Assembly (NCBI GenBank): GCA_016202645.1
Contig: JACQOF010000025.1
Coordinates: 1-48,058 of the forward strand
DNA length: 48,058 nt
Direction: 5' to 3'
Origin: a bacterium
GTDB taxonomy: Bacteria; Lindowbacteria; 2-12-FULL-62-27
Part shown: piece after piece, positions 8,184 through 16,386 of the stretch
How the letters are laid out: the number at the start of each line of letters is the position of its first letter
Numbering within the stretch: position 1 is the stretch's first letter
Notes under the pieces: model-generated
Databases searched by the model: none
What the model was told of the DNA's origin: nothing
What the model saw: the letters and a program-made list of their open reading frames with translations, nothing else
Translations under genes and position numbers: made by a program

Positions 8184-8268
8184 GGAACTGCAGAACTGCA
8201 GAACTGCGTGGCCCCGCCCCCGACTGGACGGATGACATCCGTGTCATCCTTTTGTCGGGGGCGGGGCC
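8184..8268. repeat. Short tandem repeat and nested perfect inverted repeat
   Basis: Bases 8184-8208 repeat the 8-base unit AACTGCAG about three times. Next come 15-base perfect arms, 8210-8224 (GGCCCCGCCCCCGAC) and 8254-8268, with a second hairpin GGATGAC/GTCATCC nested in the loop. There is no T-tract, so it is not a classic terminator. The outer arm ends repeat the two acceptor-stem strands of the tRNA that starts 6 bases later (GGCCCCG and CGGGGCC). Confidence 0.7.
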
Positions 8269-8274
8269 GTCCGT

Positions 8275-8348
8275 GGCCCCGTAGCTCAGTTGGATAGAGC
8301 AGGGCACTCCTAAGGCCAAGGTCGGCGGTTCGATTCCGCCCGGGGCCG
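8275..8348 (+). tRNA. tRNA-Arg (anticodon CCU)
   Basis: A 74-base cloverleaf. The acceptor GGCCCCG pairs with CGGGGCC with G73 as discriminator; the D-stem is GCTC/GAGC; the anticodon loop is CTCCTAA (anticodon CCT, reading AGG); the T-arm is GGCGG-TTCGATT-CCGCC. CCA is not encoded. The anticodon stem has only the three inner pairs (28-42, 29-41, 30-40): 27-43 is G/A and 31-39 is A/G. The gene is otherwise canonical, so I call it functional with a reservation. Confidence 0.85.
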
Positions 8349-8379
8349 TTTGACGGTGATGAACTACACTGGAGGATGC

Positions 8380-9558
8380 ATGAATCATAACGTCAGTGGT
8401 CGATGGGTAATTTTTTTGGCGGCGGTGGTTTGGATTTTCGGTACTGCGTGTGGCCAGAAGAAAATCGAGGGACCGTTTCCGGATGAAGGCGCGCTTACGC
8501 TTCGGGTGTTGTACCTCGAGGATGCCTCCCTGCCCGGTCTCACGGACGAGGAAATCCGGTGTGCGTTGGAACTTTCCGAGGGGCATCTCAAGAGCGCGCT
8601 CCGCCGTCCGGTCCGTTTGGAGAGAGTCGGCCGGGAGGATGCGCAGACGTTTTTTGATCGGATCTCAAAGCCCTTCGGAAAAATCGCCTTCGAACCCCGC
8701 CTGGATCCTGGCCGGCCCCAGAGCGTGGAAACCCAGAGCCTTCTTTACAGCCGGGTCATGGAACTGCTTCGGACGAACCAGCTCCGCCCGATTCTTCCCA
8801 TTTTTTCTCTGGACACGGGCTTTTCGAACGTATCCCTGATTTTGGACACCGTGGTCGCCCAGTTTGAGGAATCTCTCGAAGAACTGCGCGGCTTCTACCG
8901 CCGTCAGGGCCCGGATGCATGGAGCGAAAAATCCCGTGACCGCCGGTCGGTCTTCGCGTGGTATACGGTTCTGTCCGCCCTGTCCGCGGAGGACAAGCCG
9001 GCCGACATTCTACTGACCAATGATCTATTGATTTTTGATTCGGTTGGCTCCCTCCCCGCCGGTCTTTTCGCCACGGCGGGAATCACGCCCGCCTACACCC
9101 GGATTTATCCAGGCGTTGCGGTCATCTCCAGTCTCCCGTTTTTTTCAGATGACCCTTTTTTCAACCGCATCCGCGGCCCGCTCGATCCCGCGCGCCGCCT
9201 GGACCTGCTGGCTCTGGCGATCAGCCGGGAAGTTGCCGTCAAGCTGATCGGGATGTTCGAGGACGCCCTGCATCCCGGTCCCTGCCTCGCGCGGCCCTGG
9301 ATTCCACCGTTCATGTCAGCGCTAGGACCGGAATCGGCGGCGTTCTGCCCCGTGGAACATCGTCCTCTGCCCCGCCGACAGCTTCTGATCGATTACCTGC
9401 TGTCGTACGCCCGCGTTTCCGTTCTCTCCGGCCATGCCTCCGCCGCGGCGGGCGCCGTTCAACGCCTGAAGGATATTGCCCCGTCCGAGGAATCGGTCAG
9501 GGAGATCGATGCGCTGGTGAAGGCCGCCTCCGGCATCGATCCGGCTCAACCGCGCTAA
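8380..9558 (+). CDS. Large unknown lipoprotein
   Basis: 392 residues from the ATG at 8380, preceded by GGAGG at 8371. The signal peptide WVIFLAAVVWIFGTAC ends in a usable lipobox, so the mature protein should start at Cys and be membrane-anchored. The body is a mixed helix/strand protein with no recognised domain. The C-terminal part (LLIDYLLSYARVSVLSG, then AAAGAVQRLKDIAPSEE) resembles helical repeat packing. It is followed after 3 bases by the aldo/keto reductase gene. Two upstream in-frame starts at 8350 and 8359 lack a ribosome site. Confidence 0.7.
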   Translation: MNHNVSGRWVIFLAAVVWIFGTACGQKKIEGPFPDEGALTLRVLYLEDASLPGLTDEEIRCALELSEGHLKSALRRPVRLERVGREDAQTFFDRISKPFGKIAFEPRLDPGRPQSVETQSLLYSRVMELLRTNQLRPILPIFSLDTGFSNVSLILDTVVAQFEESLEELRGFYRRQGPDAWSEKSRDRRSVFAWYTVLSALSAEDKPADILLTNDLLIFDSVGSLPAGLFATAGITPAYTRIYPGVAVISSLPFFSDDPFFNRIRGPLDPARRLDLLALAISREVAVKLIGMFEDALHPGPCLARPWIPPFMSALGPESAAFCPVEHRPLPRRQLLIDYLLSYARVSVLSGHASAAAGAVQRLKDIAPSEESVREIDALVKAASGIDPAQPR

Positions 9559-9561
9559 TCC

Positions 9562-10665
9562 GTGGGACTTCTTTCCGGATTCGCGTCGCCGTCGGCAACC
9601 GCGTCCTACCGCGCCCGTTTCACGGACGCGGCGCCCGGACATTTCCGCGCGTGCCTGGGCGTGACGATCGGTTCCGTGGGCATGGGCACGTATCTTGGAA
9701 ATCCGGACGGCGAAACGGATGACGCCTACTCCGACGCAGTGGTCGCCGCGGTCTCGGCCGGGTGTAACGTCATTGACTCGGCCGCCAACTACCGGTTTCA
9801 GCGCAGTGAGCGGTCGATCGGCGCTGGGCTGAGGCGGTTGGCAGAACGGGGATACCAGCGTGAGGAGATTCTTCTTTGCACGAAGGGCGGCTACATCCCG
9901 TTTGACGGCGACGTCCCGAACGACCCCCGATCGTATTTTACGGAGACGTTTATCCAACCGGGCATCGCGACGCCGCGGGATCTTGTGGGCGGGATGCACT
10001 GCATGACGCCGAAGTATCTTGCGCACCAGCTGGACGCGAGTTGCCGGAACCTGGGCGTCGAGACCATCGACGTCTACTATATCCACAATCCGGAGTCCCA
10101 ACTCGAGGCCATCGATCCCGAAGAATTTTACCGCCGCATCCGCGCGGCGTTCGAATTCCTAGAGGGAGCCGTCTCTGCCGGAAAAATTCGTTTGTATGGC
10201 TGCGCCACCTGGGACGCGTTCCGGGTCCCTCCGGAATCGCCCGGGCACGTCAGTCTGTCGCGCCTGGTGAGTTGCGCGCGGGACATCGCCGGCGCCGCCC
10301 ATCATTTCCGCGTCATTCAACTGCCGCTCAATTTGCTCATGCCCGAAGCCCTGTCCGTCGCGTCTCAGGAAGTTGACGGATCCGTCGTGTCGGCGCTCGA
10401 TGCGGCCGAACACTTCGGCATGGCCGTTTTCACCAGCGTCCCGATCCTTCAGGGCCGCCTGGCCCGGGGCCTGCCGGCTGAGATGAAGCCGCGCCTGTCG
10501 AATCTTTCCACCGACGCCCAATGCGCAATCCAGTTCGTCCGTTCCGCTCCGGCCGTGGCCTCGCCCCTGGTGGGGATGAGCCGCGCGGACCACGTGACGG
10601 AAAATCTCTCCCTGAGAAAGGTCTCCCCTCTCTCCCCGGAAGATTTCGCCGCGCTTTTCTCATAG
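9562..10665 (+). CDS. Aldo/keto reductase family protein
   Basis: 367 residues from a GTG 3 bases after the previous stop. AKR features: GMGTYLGNPDGETDDAY at the first strand, NVIDSAANYRFQRSERSIG with the catalytic Asp and Tyr of the DxAxxY motif, LLCTKGGY with the catalytic Lys, and DVYYIHNPESQ with His. Members reduce carbonyls with NADPH. It lacks a classic C-terminal cofactor motif of strong identity, so cofactor and substrate are uncertain. Its neighbours do not form a known pathway with it. Confidence 0.8.
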   Translation: MGLLSGFASPSATASYRARFTDAAPGHFRACLGVTIGSVGMGTYLGNPDGETDDAYSDAVVAAVSAGCNVIDSAANYRFQRSERSIGAGLRRLAERGYQREEILLCTKGGYIPFDGDVPNDPRSYFTETFIQPGIATPRDLVGGMHCMTPKYLAHQLDASCRNLGVETIDVYYIHNPESQLEAIDPEEFYRRIRAAFEFLEGAVSAGKIRLYGCATWDAFRVPPESPGHVSLSRLVSCARDIAGAAHHFRVIQLPLNLLMPEALSVASQEVDGSVVSALDAAEHFGMAVFTSVPILQGRLARGLPAEMKPRLSNLSTDAQCAIQFVRSAPAVASPLVGMSRADHVTENLSLRKVSPLSPEDFAALFS

Positions 10666-10703
10666 ATCTTGTTTTTGTTTCTCCCCCGCCGTAAACTTCG
10701 GTC

Positions 10704-11834
10704 GTGACAGCCGCGACACTCGAATCCGCCCTGCGGGTACGGACTTCCGCCGGGGAACTCTGCGAAAAACTGCCGGACGGCAAAGTCCGGTGCGTGGCCT
10801 GCGGCCACCGGTGCCTGATCGGCGAGGGCAAGCGGGGGATCTGCAAGGTCCGCCACGTCGAATCCGGGGAGCTTCGCGTGCCGCGCGGGTACGTCGGCGC
10901 CCTGCAAGTCGATCCGATCGAAAAAAAACCGTTCTTCCATGCTCTTCCGGGGAGTCAGGCTTTGTCTTTCGGCATGCTCGGCTGTGATTTCCATTGCGGC
11001 TACTGCCAGAACTGGTTCACGTCGCAGTCCCTCCGCGACGACAAATCGACCGCGCCGCCCCGGGACATTTCCGCGCGGGAATTGGTTGAGCTGGGTCTTC
11101 GGGAAAACGCGGCGGTGGTCGCGTCCACGTACAACGAGCCTCTCATCACGAGCGAGTGGGCTGTGGAAGTTTTCAAAGCGGCCCGTTCGGCCGGGCTGAA
11201 GACTGCCTACATCTCGAACGGAAACGGCACGCCGGAGGTATTGGAATACATTCGCCCGTGGGTGGACCTCTACAAAGTCGACCTCAAGGGATTTTCGGAC
11301 AAGGGCTATCGCGCGCTCGGGGGCCAGGTCAAGATCGTTCTCGACACGATCGAGCGCCTGCACCGGATGGGGTTCTGGCTCGAGATCGTGACGCTGGTCG
11401 TTCCGAACTTCAATGATTCCGACGCCGAACTCCGGGACATCGCCCGTTTCCTGGCCGGCGTTTCCCGGGACATTCCCTGGCATGTCACCGCTTTTCACGC
11501 CGACTACAAGATGACCGACCGCCGGGACACAACGGTCGACGACATTCTTCGCGCCGCGGAGATCGGCCGGACCGAGGGACTCCGGTACGTCTACGCCGGA
11601 AACCGTCCGGGCCGCGTCGGCGACTGGGAAAACACGATATGCCCGCGCTGTGAAACATCCCTGATCGAGCGCGCCGGATTCCGGGTCCTGCACAACCGCC
11701 TGAAGGCGGACAGGGATGTCCAGTCCCCGGAGCTCCAGACTCAGGAAATCCCAGGACGGGATTTCCTTCAATCTGCGAAGGGGGCGGGCCGCTGTCCCAA
11801 GTGCGGCACGTCCATCCCCGGGGTCTGGTCCTGA
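10704..11834 (+). CDS. amrS: AmmeMemoRadiSam system radical SAM enzyme
   Basis: 376 residues from a GTG. An N-terminal Cys motif (CVACGHRCLIGEGKRGICKV, about residues 32-51) is followed by the radical SAM motif CDFHCGYC, which binds the 4Fe-4S cluster that cleaves S-adenosylmethionine. The tail has a second zinc-finger-like set (CPRCETSLIERAG and CPKCGTSIPG). This architecture is the AmrS family, related to pyruvate-formate-lyase activases. Its usual partners AmrA and AmrB (AMMECR1 and Memo) are not in the window. The end overlaps ubiX by up to 34 bases. Confidence 0.85.
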   Translation: MTAATLESALRVRTSAGELCEKLPDGKVRCVACGHRCLIGEGKRGICKVRHVESGELRVPRGYVGALQVDPIEKKPFFHALPGSQALSFGMLGCDFHCGYCQNWFTSQSLRDDKSTAPPRDISARELVELGLRENAAVVASTYNEPLITSEWAVEVFKAARSAGLKTAYISNGNGTPEVLEYIRPWVDLYKVDLKGFSDKGYRALGGQVKIVLDTIERLHRMGFWLEIVTLVVPNFNDSDAELRDIARFLAGVSRDIPWHVTAFHADYKMTDRRDTTVDDILRAAEIGRTEGLRYVYAGNRPGRVGDWENTICPRCETSLIERAGFRVLHNRLKADRDVQSPELQTQEIPGRDFLQSAKGAGRCPKCGTSIPGVWS

Positions 11835-12400
11835 AAGTCGCGGTCGCGATCACCGGCGCCAGCGGCGGCATCTACGCGCGCCGGCTGATGGAAGTGATCG
11901 CGGCGGACGAAGTCCTCCTCACGATGACCCCGGACGGTCTCGACGTCCTGAAATTCGAGGAGAAGGTCCCCGGCAGTCTGGAGAAATTCGACCCGGCCGT
12001 TTTTTCTCCGAAAAGCCGGATCCGGTATTTTCACTACAAGGACTACTACGCCCCCATCGCCAGCGGGTCGAACGCCTACGAGGGCCTGGTGATCGTCCCC
12101 TGCAGTATGAACACGCTCGGCAAGATCGCCGCCGGGATTTCCGACAATCTGGTCGTCCGCGCCGCGGACACGATGCTCAAGGAACGAAAAAAACTGATTC
12201 TGGTGACGCGGGAGACGCCGTACAGCCTGATCCACATCGAAAACATGTCCCTCGTCACGCGCGCCGGCGGCATCATCCTTCCGGCCAGCCCAGCCTTCTA
12301 TCATCACCCCAAAAATTTGACGGATGCGGTCGATTTCGTCGTAAACAAAATTCTCCGGGCGCTGGGCCTCCCGTCCATCCTGCCGGAATGGGGGAAGTAG
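11801..12400 (+). CDS. ubiX: Flavin prenyltransferase UbiX family
   Basis: Up to 199 residues. UbiX adds dimethylallyl to FMN to make the prenyl-FMN cofactor of UbiD decarboxylases; in futalosine-pathway organisms a UbiX/UbiD-type pair is linked to the final menaquinone steps. Motifs: VAITGASGGIYARRLME at the FMN site, VIVPCSMNTLGKIAAGISDNL, and LVTRETPYSLIHIENM. No ATG is near the conserved start. The GTG at 11801 gives a 10-residue extension inside amrS, while CTG at 11831 would start exactly at the family N-terminus; I give the GTG. mqnD lies 2.7 kb downstream. Confidence 0.88.
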   Translation: MRHVHPRGLVLKVAVAITGASGGIYARRLMEVIAADEVLLTMTPDGLDVLKFEEKVPGSLEKFDPAVFSPKSRIRYFHYKDYYAPIASGSNAYEGLVIVPCSMNTLGKIAAGISDNLVVRAADTMLKERKKLILVTRETPYSLIHIENMSLVTRAGGIILPASPAFYHHPKNLTDAVDFVVNKILRALGLPSILPEWGK

Positions 12401-12409
12401 AGTTATTTT

Positions 12410-12856
12410 TTATCCGTCCTTGCGATAAGTCTCTCCGATGTGAAGGTCGAATGCCTGATGATCCGGATTGAGGGGGAATCCCCGGAAGATGGTTTTACAG
12501 CGGTAGCAGAGGGTGATGAGGGGAAGGACATGGTAGAGGACGGCGTCGAGGGCCGCGATGACGAGGAGGCCCACGAGGCTTTTCCACGTTAGGCCGAAGA
12601 CAAGATAGACAGAGAGAGCCGCCAGGATCGTGATCACCAGGCCGAGATTCCGGTTGAAATCTTTCTGGATATAAAATTCCTCTCCGCCGCACCGGGGGCA
12701 GATTCGAACCGGATCATCCGGCGCGCCGATGGCCCGCGGGTTCAGCGGATAATCCAGGTCGCATTTCTCGCAGTGCGAATTTTCCGGAAACGGCGGCCCC
12801 GCCAGAAGAAACCCGTTGCCGCACGCCCGGCAATAGAAATTGATCTCCCGGTCCAT
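12410..12856 (-). CDS. Zinc-ribbon membrane protein, unknown
   Basis: 148 residues from the ATG at 12856, sharing one base with the stop of the upstream gene (TGATG). Paired Cys motifs YCRACG and CEKC, a second RICPRCGGE, then two hydrophobic segments (about residues 75-115: LGLVITILAALSVYLVFGL and LVGLLVIAALDAVLYHV), and a last CYRC. It looks like a rubredoxin- or ribbon-type metal protein anchored in the membrane. Coupling to the polytopic protein upstream suggests the two work together. No family name is certain. Confidence 0.65.
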   Translation of the reverse strand: MDREINFYCRACGNGFLLAGPPFPENSHCEKCDLDYPLNPRAIGAPDDPVRICPRCGGEEFYIQKDFNRNLGLVITILAALSVYLVFGLTWKSLVGLLVIAALDAVLYHVLPLITLCYRCKTIFRGFPLNPDHQAFDLHIGETYRKDG

Positions 12857-13605
12857 CAGAGCGGCACGCCCCGTTCCAGAAGAAAATACATTCCCGAAAG
12901 CTCGCCGATCATCACAAACACCACCGCCACGTACAAAATACCGGTGGCCGACTGGTTGGATTTTATTTTCACGCATTCGTGCACCATCCACGCCAGGACC
13001 AGCGGCCCCATGAGTCCGAAGGCCACCCGAACCGTTAGAAAGAGCAGGGTATCCCACAGGGGGCCGTGCGCGCCTGAAAACATCGACCGCCAGGCTTCCA
13101 CCGAAATCGCCGCGCCCGCGAGAATGACAAGGATTTTGACGACAAGCGTCCCGGCAAAACGCCGATTGGCGATTCCGAGGAGGTCAAAGGGCAGGCCGCG
13201 GATCACGAGGTACCAGTGTCCGAGATTCATCGTCACGAGCGCCGCGCCGAGAACGAGCGCGGAACTCAGGATGGCCGCGCATCCGGCTATCCGCGCGGAC
13301 GTTCCCTCCAGCCGGCCGGCGTCAAGGGCCAGTGCGACGACGCCGAGCAGCGCCGCCGCGTAGAGCAGGGTCTGTGACCACCGAAGTTTTCGAATCCAGA
13401 AAAGGATGGAGAGGACAGCCAGGGCGGCGGCGAACAGAAGATGCGCCGTCCGCTTTTCAGAGTCAACCGCGACGGCGCAGATTTCGAGCGCGAGCGCCAG
13501 CGCCGTATGGAAGGCAAAAAATCCCCGGCCGAGTTTCGCCATCGGCACCGTCAGGATCGCCAGCACCGTTCCGACTGCGATTTGAGAAAGAATCAGGCTT
13601 GCCAA
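12856..13605 (-). CDS. Polytopic membrane protein, unknown
   Basis: 249 residues, almost entirely hydrophobic, with about eight membrane helices. A conserved-looking GHWYLVIRGLPFDLLGIANRR loop lies in the middle, and a second His lies in LAWMVHECVKI. Two His in or next to helices could bind haem or metal, but this is only a guess. It lies divergent to the DHH gene with 124 bases between, and the following zinc-ribbon gene overlaps it by one base. Confidence 0.65.
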   Translation of the reverse strand: MASLILSQIAVGTVLAILTVPMAKLGRGFFAFHTALALALEICAVAVDSEKRTAHLLFAAALAVLSILFWIRKLRWSQTLLYAAALLGVVALALDAGRLEGTSARIAGCAAILSSALVLGAALVTMNLGHWYLVIRGLPFDLLGIANRRFAGTLVVKILVILAGAAISVEAWRSMFSGAHGPLWDTLLFLTVRVAFGLMGPLVLAWMVHECVKIKSNQSATGILYVAVVFVMIGELSGMYFLLERGVPL

Positions 13606-13639
13606 ATTTTTCGCGTCTCCATCCCGCGTATCGTAGCAC

Positions 13640-13653
13640 GCCCCCGCGGGGGC
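13640..13653. repeat. 14-base GC palindrome in the divergent intergenic region
   Basis: GCCCCCGCGGGGGC is a perfect palindrome in the gap between the two divergent genes at 13605 and 13730. It could be an operator or a chance GC palindrome. It lies 35 bases upstream of the coding start on the minus side. Confidence 0.4.
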
Positions 13654-13689
13654 CGTACAGAAGAAATCGTAATCGGTGTATAAACGTTC

Positions 13690-13718
13690 TTGAAAAGACG
13701 CGCTCTTTCATTTAGATT
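13690..13718 (+). promoter_or_regulatory. Probable sigma-70 promoter for the DHH gene
   Basis: TTGAAA (13690-13695) and TAGATT (13713-13718) are separated by 17 bases. They match the consensus at 5 of 6 and 4 of 6 positions in an AT-rich pocket. Transcription would begin about 5 bases before the ATG at 13730, where no ribosome site is seen, so a nearly leaderless message is expected. Confidence 0.45.
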
Positions 13719-13729
13719 ATCACCTTCAC

Positions 13730-15100
13730 ATGACGTACCAAGAGCACATCCAGGCTGAACTCAAGGAAAACCGGGCGTTCTCCGCGATCGTGGAGGGTCT
13801 CAAGTCCCGCCGGTGGCAGAAGATCCTGATCTTCGCGGACGACGATCCGGATGGCGGCACGGCCGCGGCCATTTTGATCCGGACGCTGAAGGCCATGCGG
13901 ATCGACTACGACATCGACATGCCCGAATCTTTCGAGCTGGAGGCGTTTCGCGTCAAGGAGTGGACGTCGAGAAACCGGTACGACGCGATTTTCTGCATCG
14001 ACAAGGGAACGTGCGGCTATTACGACGACTTCGTCGCGGACGGCCGAGACTTCGTGGTCATCGACCACCATCTCTACCAGGGCGATCCCCAGAAGTGCAT
14101 CGTCTACAATCCGCGCAAGCCCTGCTGTACGGCCTATCTGTGCCACCGAATCCAGGCCGCGCTGGATCGCCGGCAGGATTTTGACGATTTTGTGGCCCTG
14201 GTGGGTCTGCGCGCCGACTGGGCGATCCGTCCGCACACGACGGACGTCGCGGAGTACATCCTGCCTTTTTATCAAGAGGCCTCCAAAAAATTCCCCCGCA
14301 TCCTGAAGAAGGTCAATTCCCGTCCCACTTGGATGGAGATCGACCAGCGTGAATGGACCCTTCCTCTCAACCAGATCGCCGAATGGGCCTTCGCGGTGAC
14401 TGGCGGCGGATTTCAATACTGGTACGGTGATCGGGACGCGTCTCTGCGGGATCGCCATCCGCCCACGATTTTTCTGAATTCCCTGCTCAAGCTGGGCCAG
14501 GAGGCGACGTCGCTGGGAGACATCGAAACTCTGGAGGATTTTCAGCGTTCCCTCAGCAACGAGCGGATCCTTCGGCGGATGTACGAATGGTATCTCAAAG
14601 ACTGGGAATCCGGCAGCACGCTCCTGGACACGGCCTTTCGCGCGGCGACCCTCGGCCCGGTTTCCGTTTACTTCTTCACGGGCGGCGACATTCCGCTCCT
14701 GCCCATGATCGGTTCCGTGAAATTGGGAGATCTGGTCAAGAAAAACAATCACGAAGCGGCGGCCATCATCATGGCCGTCCAGCTCAAAAACGGCTGGACC
14801 CATTTTTCGATGCGGGGCACGTCCGAAAAAATCCACGTCGGCAAAATGTGTTCGAACCTGGCCCAGCGCCTGGTGGCCAAGCACGGATTCAAGGACGAAA
14901 TCACCGGCGGCGGCCACCCGCAGGCGGCGGAATGCAAAGTCCGCCGCCCGGAGATTTCCTTTCTGTCCAATCTGGGCGAGCTGGTCGATTATCTGAAAAA
15001 ATTGGAGGCCCTCGACGCTCAGGCCGTCGCCGGCAAGATCGCGCCCGGCGACCGGACATTCGCCGTCGAACTCGGCCTCAGCTACCTGTCCGCACCCTGA
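13730..15100 (+). CDS. DHH-family phosphoesterase
   Basis: 456 residues. The DHH domain carries FADDDPDGGTAAAIL (about residues 35-49) and VIDHHL (about 110), which bind the catalytic Mn ions. The C-terminal DHHA1-like domain carries HFSMRGTS and GGGHPQAAECKV. Members are RecJ-type exonucleases or nanoRNA/cyclic-dinucleotide phosphodiesterases. The length and lack of a RecJ OB-fold extension suggest a stand-alone phosphodiesterase. mqnD follows after 3 bases. The exact substrate is not determined by sequence. Confidence 0.8.
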   Translation: MTYQEHIQAELKENRAFSAIVEGLKSRRWQKILIFADDDPDGGTAAAILIRTLKAMRIDYDIDMPESFELEAFRVKEWTSRNRYDAIFCIDKGTCGYYDDFVADGRDFVVIDHHLYQGDPQKCIVYNPRKPCCTAYLCHRIQAALDRRQDFDDFVALVGLRADWAIRPHTTDVAEYILPFYQEASKKFPRILKKVNSRPTWMEIDQREWTLPLNQIAEWAFAVTGGGFQYWYGDRDASLRDRHPPTIFLNSLLKLGQEATSLGDIETLEDFQRSLSNERILRRMYEWYLKDWESGSTLLDTAFRAATLGPVSVYFFTGGDIPLLPMIGSVKLGDLVKKNNHEAAAIIMAVQLKNGWTHFSMRGTSEKIHVGKMCSNLAQRLVAKHGFKDEITGGGHPQAAECKVRRPEISFLSNLGELVDYLKKLEALDAQAVAGKIAPGDRTFAVELGLSYLSAP

Positions 15101-15103
15101 ACC

Positions 15104-15958
15104 GTGGTCTCAAATGTGAAATCCGAAATCCGAAATCCGAAATCCGAAATTCTTGTAGAGGTCGGCCACAGCCCCGACGCGGACGACGCCTTCATGTTCT
15201 ACGCTCTGACCGCGCGAAAGATCGACACAGGCCCTCTGGTCTTTCGGCATGTCCTCCACGACATTGAAACCCTGAACCGCAAGGCCGCCGCGGCGGAACT
15301 GCCGATGACGGCGCTGTCCGTCGCGGCCTATCCGGACGTCGCCGGCCGCTATCTGATCATGCCGAATGGCGGATCCTTCGGGGACGGTTACGGCCCGGTC
15401 CTCGTGGGCCGCCGTCCGATGTCCCCGGGCGATCTCGAGGGGAAATCCGTCGCCATACCCGGTCTCAAAACATCCGCGGCCCTCGCGCTCTCGATGTGTC
15501 TTTCGGGCTACCGTCCCGTGGTCGTCCCGTTCGATCGGATTGTCGATTCAGTGCTGTCCGGCGACGTCGACGCGGGTCTCTTGATCCATGAAGGCCAGTT
15601 GACCTACGCCGACCAGGGTCTCCACCTGATCGTGGACCTCGGCGTCTGGTGGCGGGACCAGACCGCTGGCCTGCCGCTTCCGCTCGGCGTCAACGTGATC
15701 CGGCGGGACCTCGGCCCGGAACGAATAGCGCTCATCTCCCGCCTTTTTTCGGAAAGCGTCGCCTACGCCTTCGCTCACCGCAGCGAAAGTCTCGACTACG
15801 CGATGAAATTTTCCAGGGGTCTGGCCAAGCCGTCGGCGGACCGGTTTGTCGGGATGTATGTCAACGACCTGACCGTCGACATGGGCGAGCGGGGCCGCGC
15901 GGCCATCCGGCGTTTTTTGGGCGAAGCCCGCATTGAATTCGCGGACGCCGTAGGATAG
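15104..15958 (+). CDS. mqnD: 1,4-dihydroxy-6-naphthoate synthase (menaquinone, futalosine route)
   Basis: 284 residues from GTG 15104, or 280 from GTG 15116. MqnD turns cyclic dehypoxanthine futalosine into 1,4-dihydroxy-6-naphthoate, and has a periplasmic-binding-protein-like fold. Visible: GHSPDADDAFMFYAL, FRHVLHDIETLNRKA, TALSVAAYPDV, and the GLLIHEGQLTY segment with the catalytic His. Oddly, the first residues read KSEIRNPKSEI, encoded by a 7-base tandem repeat (15118-15152). No usable start exists between the repeat and the conserved domain, so the repeat must be translated. A change of one repeat unit would shift the frame. Confidence 0.85.
   Translation: MVSNVKSEIRNPKSEILVEVGHSPDADDAFMFYALTARKIDTGPLVFRHVLHDIETLNRKAAAAELPMTALSVAAYPDVAGRYLIMPNGGSFGDGYGPVLVGRRPMSPGDLEGKSVAIPGLKTSAALALSMCLSGYRPVVVPFDRIVDSVLSGDVDAGLLIHEGQLTYADQGLHLIVDLGVWWRDQTAGLPLPLGVNVIRRDLGPERIALISRLFSESVAYAFAHRSESLDYAMKFSRGLAKPSADRFVGMYVNDLTVDMGERGRAAIRRFLGEARIEFADAVG
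15118..15152 (+). repeat. 7-base tandem repeat (GAAATCC) in the mqnD start
   Basis: Four perfect GAAATCC units (15118-15145) and a fifth with one change (15146-15152). The alternative GTG start at 15116 touches the first unit. Because 7 is not a multiple of 3, gain or loss of one unit changes frame. Confidence 0.9.
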
Positions 15959-15969
15959 GGTAGGCGTCG

Positions 15970-16359
15970 ATGCTGACGACTTTCGTGGCGATTCACGTTC
16001 TGATCTGCCTGTTCATGATCGGGATCATCCTCCTTCAGGTGTCCCAGCAGGCCAATATCGGGAGCATGTTCGGCGGCGGCGCGTCCCAGACCGTTTTCGG
16101 AAGCGGCACCCAGACGGCTTTGGGGAAAGCCACGACCGTCGGGGCGATCCTGTTTTTCTGCACATGTCTCCTGATCTCCTTCATTATAGAGAAGGAGCGG
16201 TCGGTCATCAAGCACTCGGCTGTGATCCAGGAACAAATCGAGGAGAAAGTGGCGCCGAAGGACGATGCATCCTCGCCGTCCGCCGCGCCGGGGTTGCCGG
16301 ACGCGGCCCAAGAGGTCCCGTCCCCGGCCCCGGCGTCTCCGGCGCCGGACGCGCCGTAA
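15970..16359 (+). CDS. secG: Preprotein translocase subunit SecG
   Basis: 129 residues. Two membrane helices (about residues 3-24 and 56-75) flank the conserved loop IGSMFGGGASQTVFGS, the signature of SecG. SecG aids SecYE in moving proteins across the inner membrane. The C-terminal 45 residues are a low-complexity Pro/Ala tail not needed for function. It starts 11 bases after mqnD. The common tpiA neighbour is absent here. Confidence 0.93.
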   Translation: MLTTFVAIHVLICLFMIGIILLQVSQQANIGSMFGGGASQTVFGSGTQTALGKATTVGAILFFCTCLLISFIIEKERSVIKHSAVIQEQIEEKVAPKDDASSPSAAPGLPDAAQEVPSPAPASPAPDAP

Positions 16360-16386
16360 ATCTCCTCTCTCTGTCAACCTCGGTAG

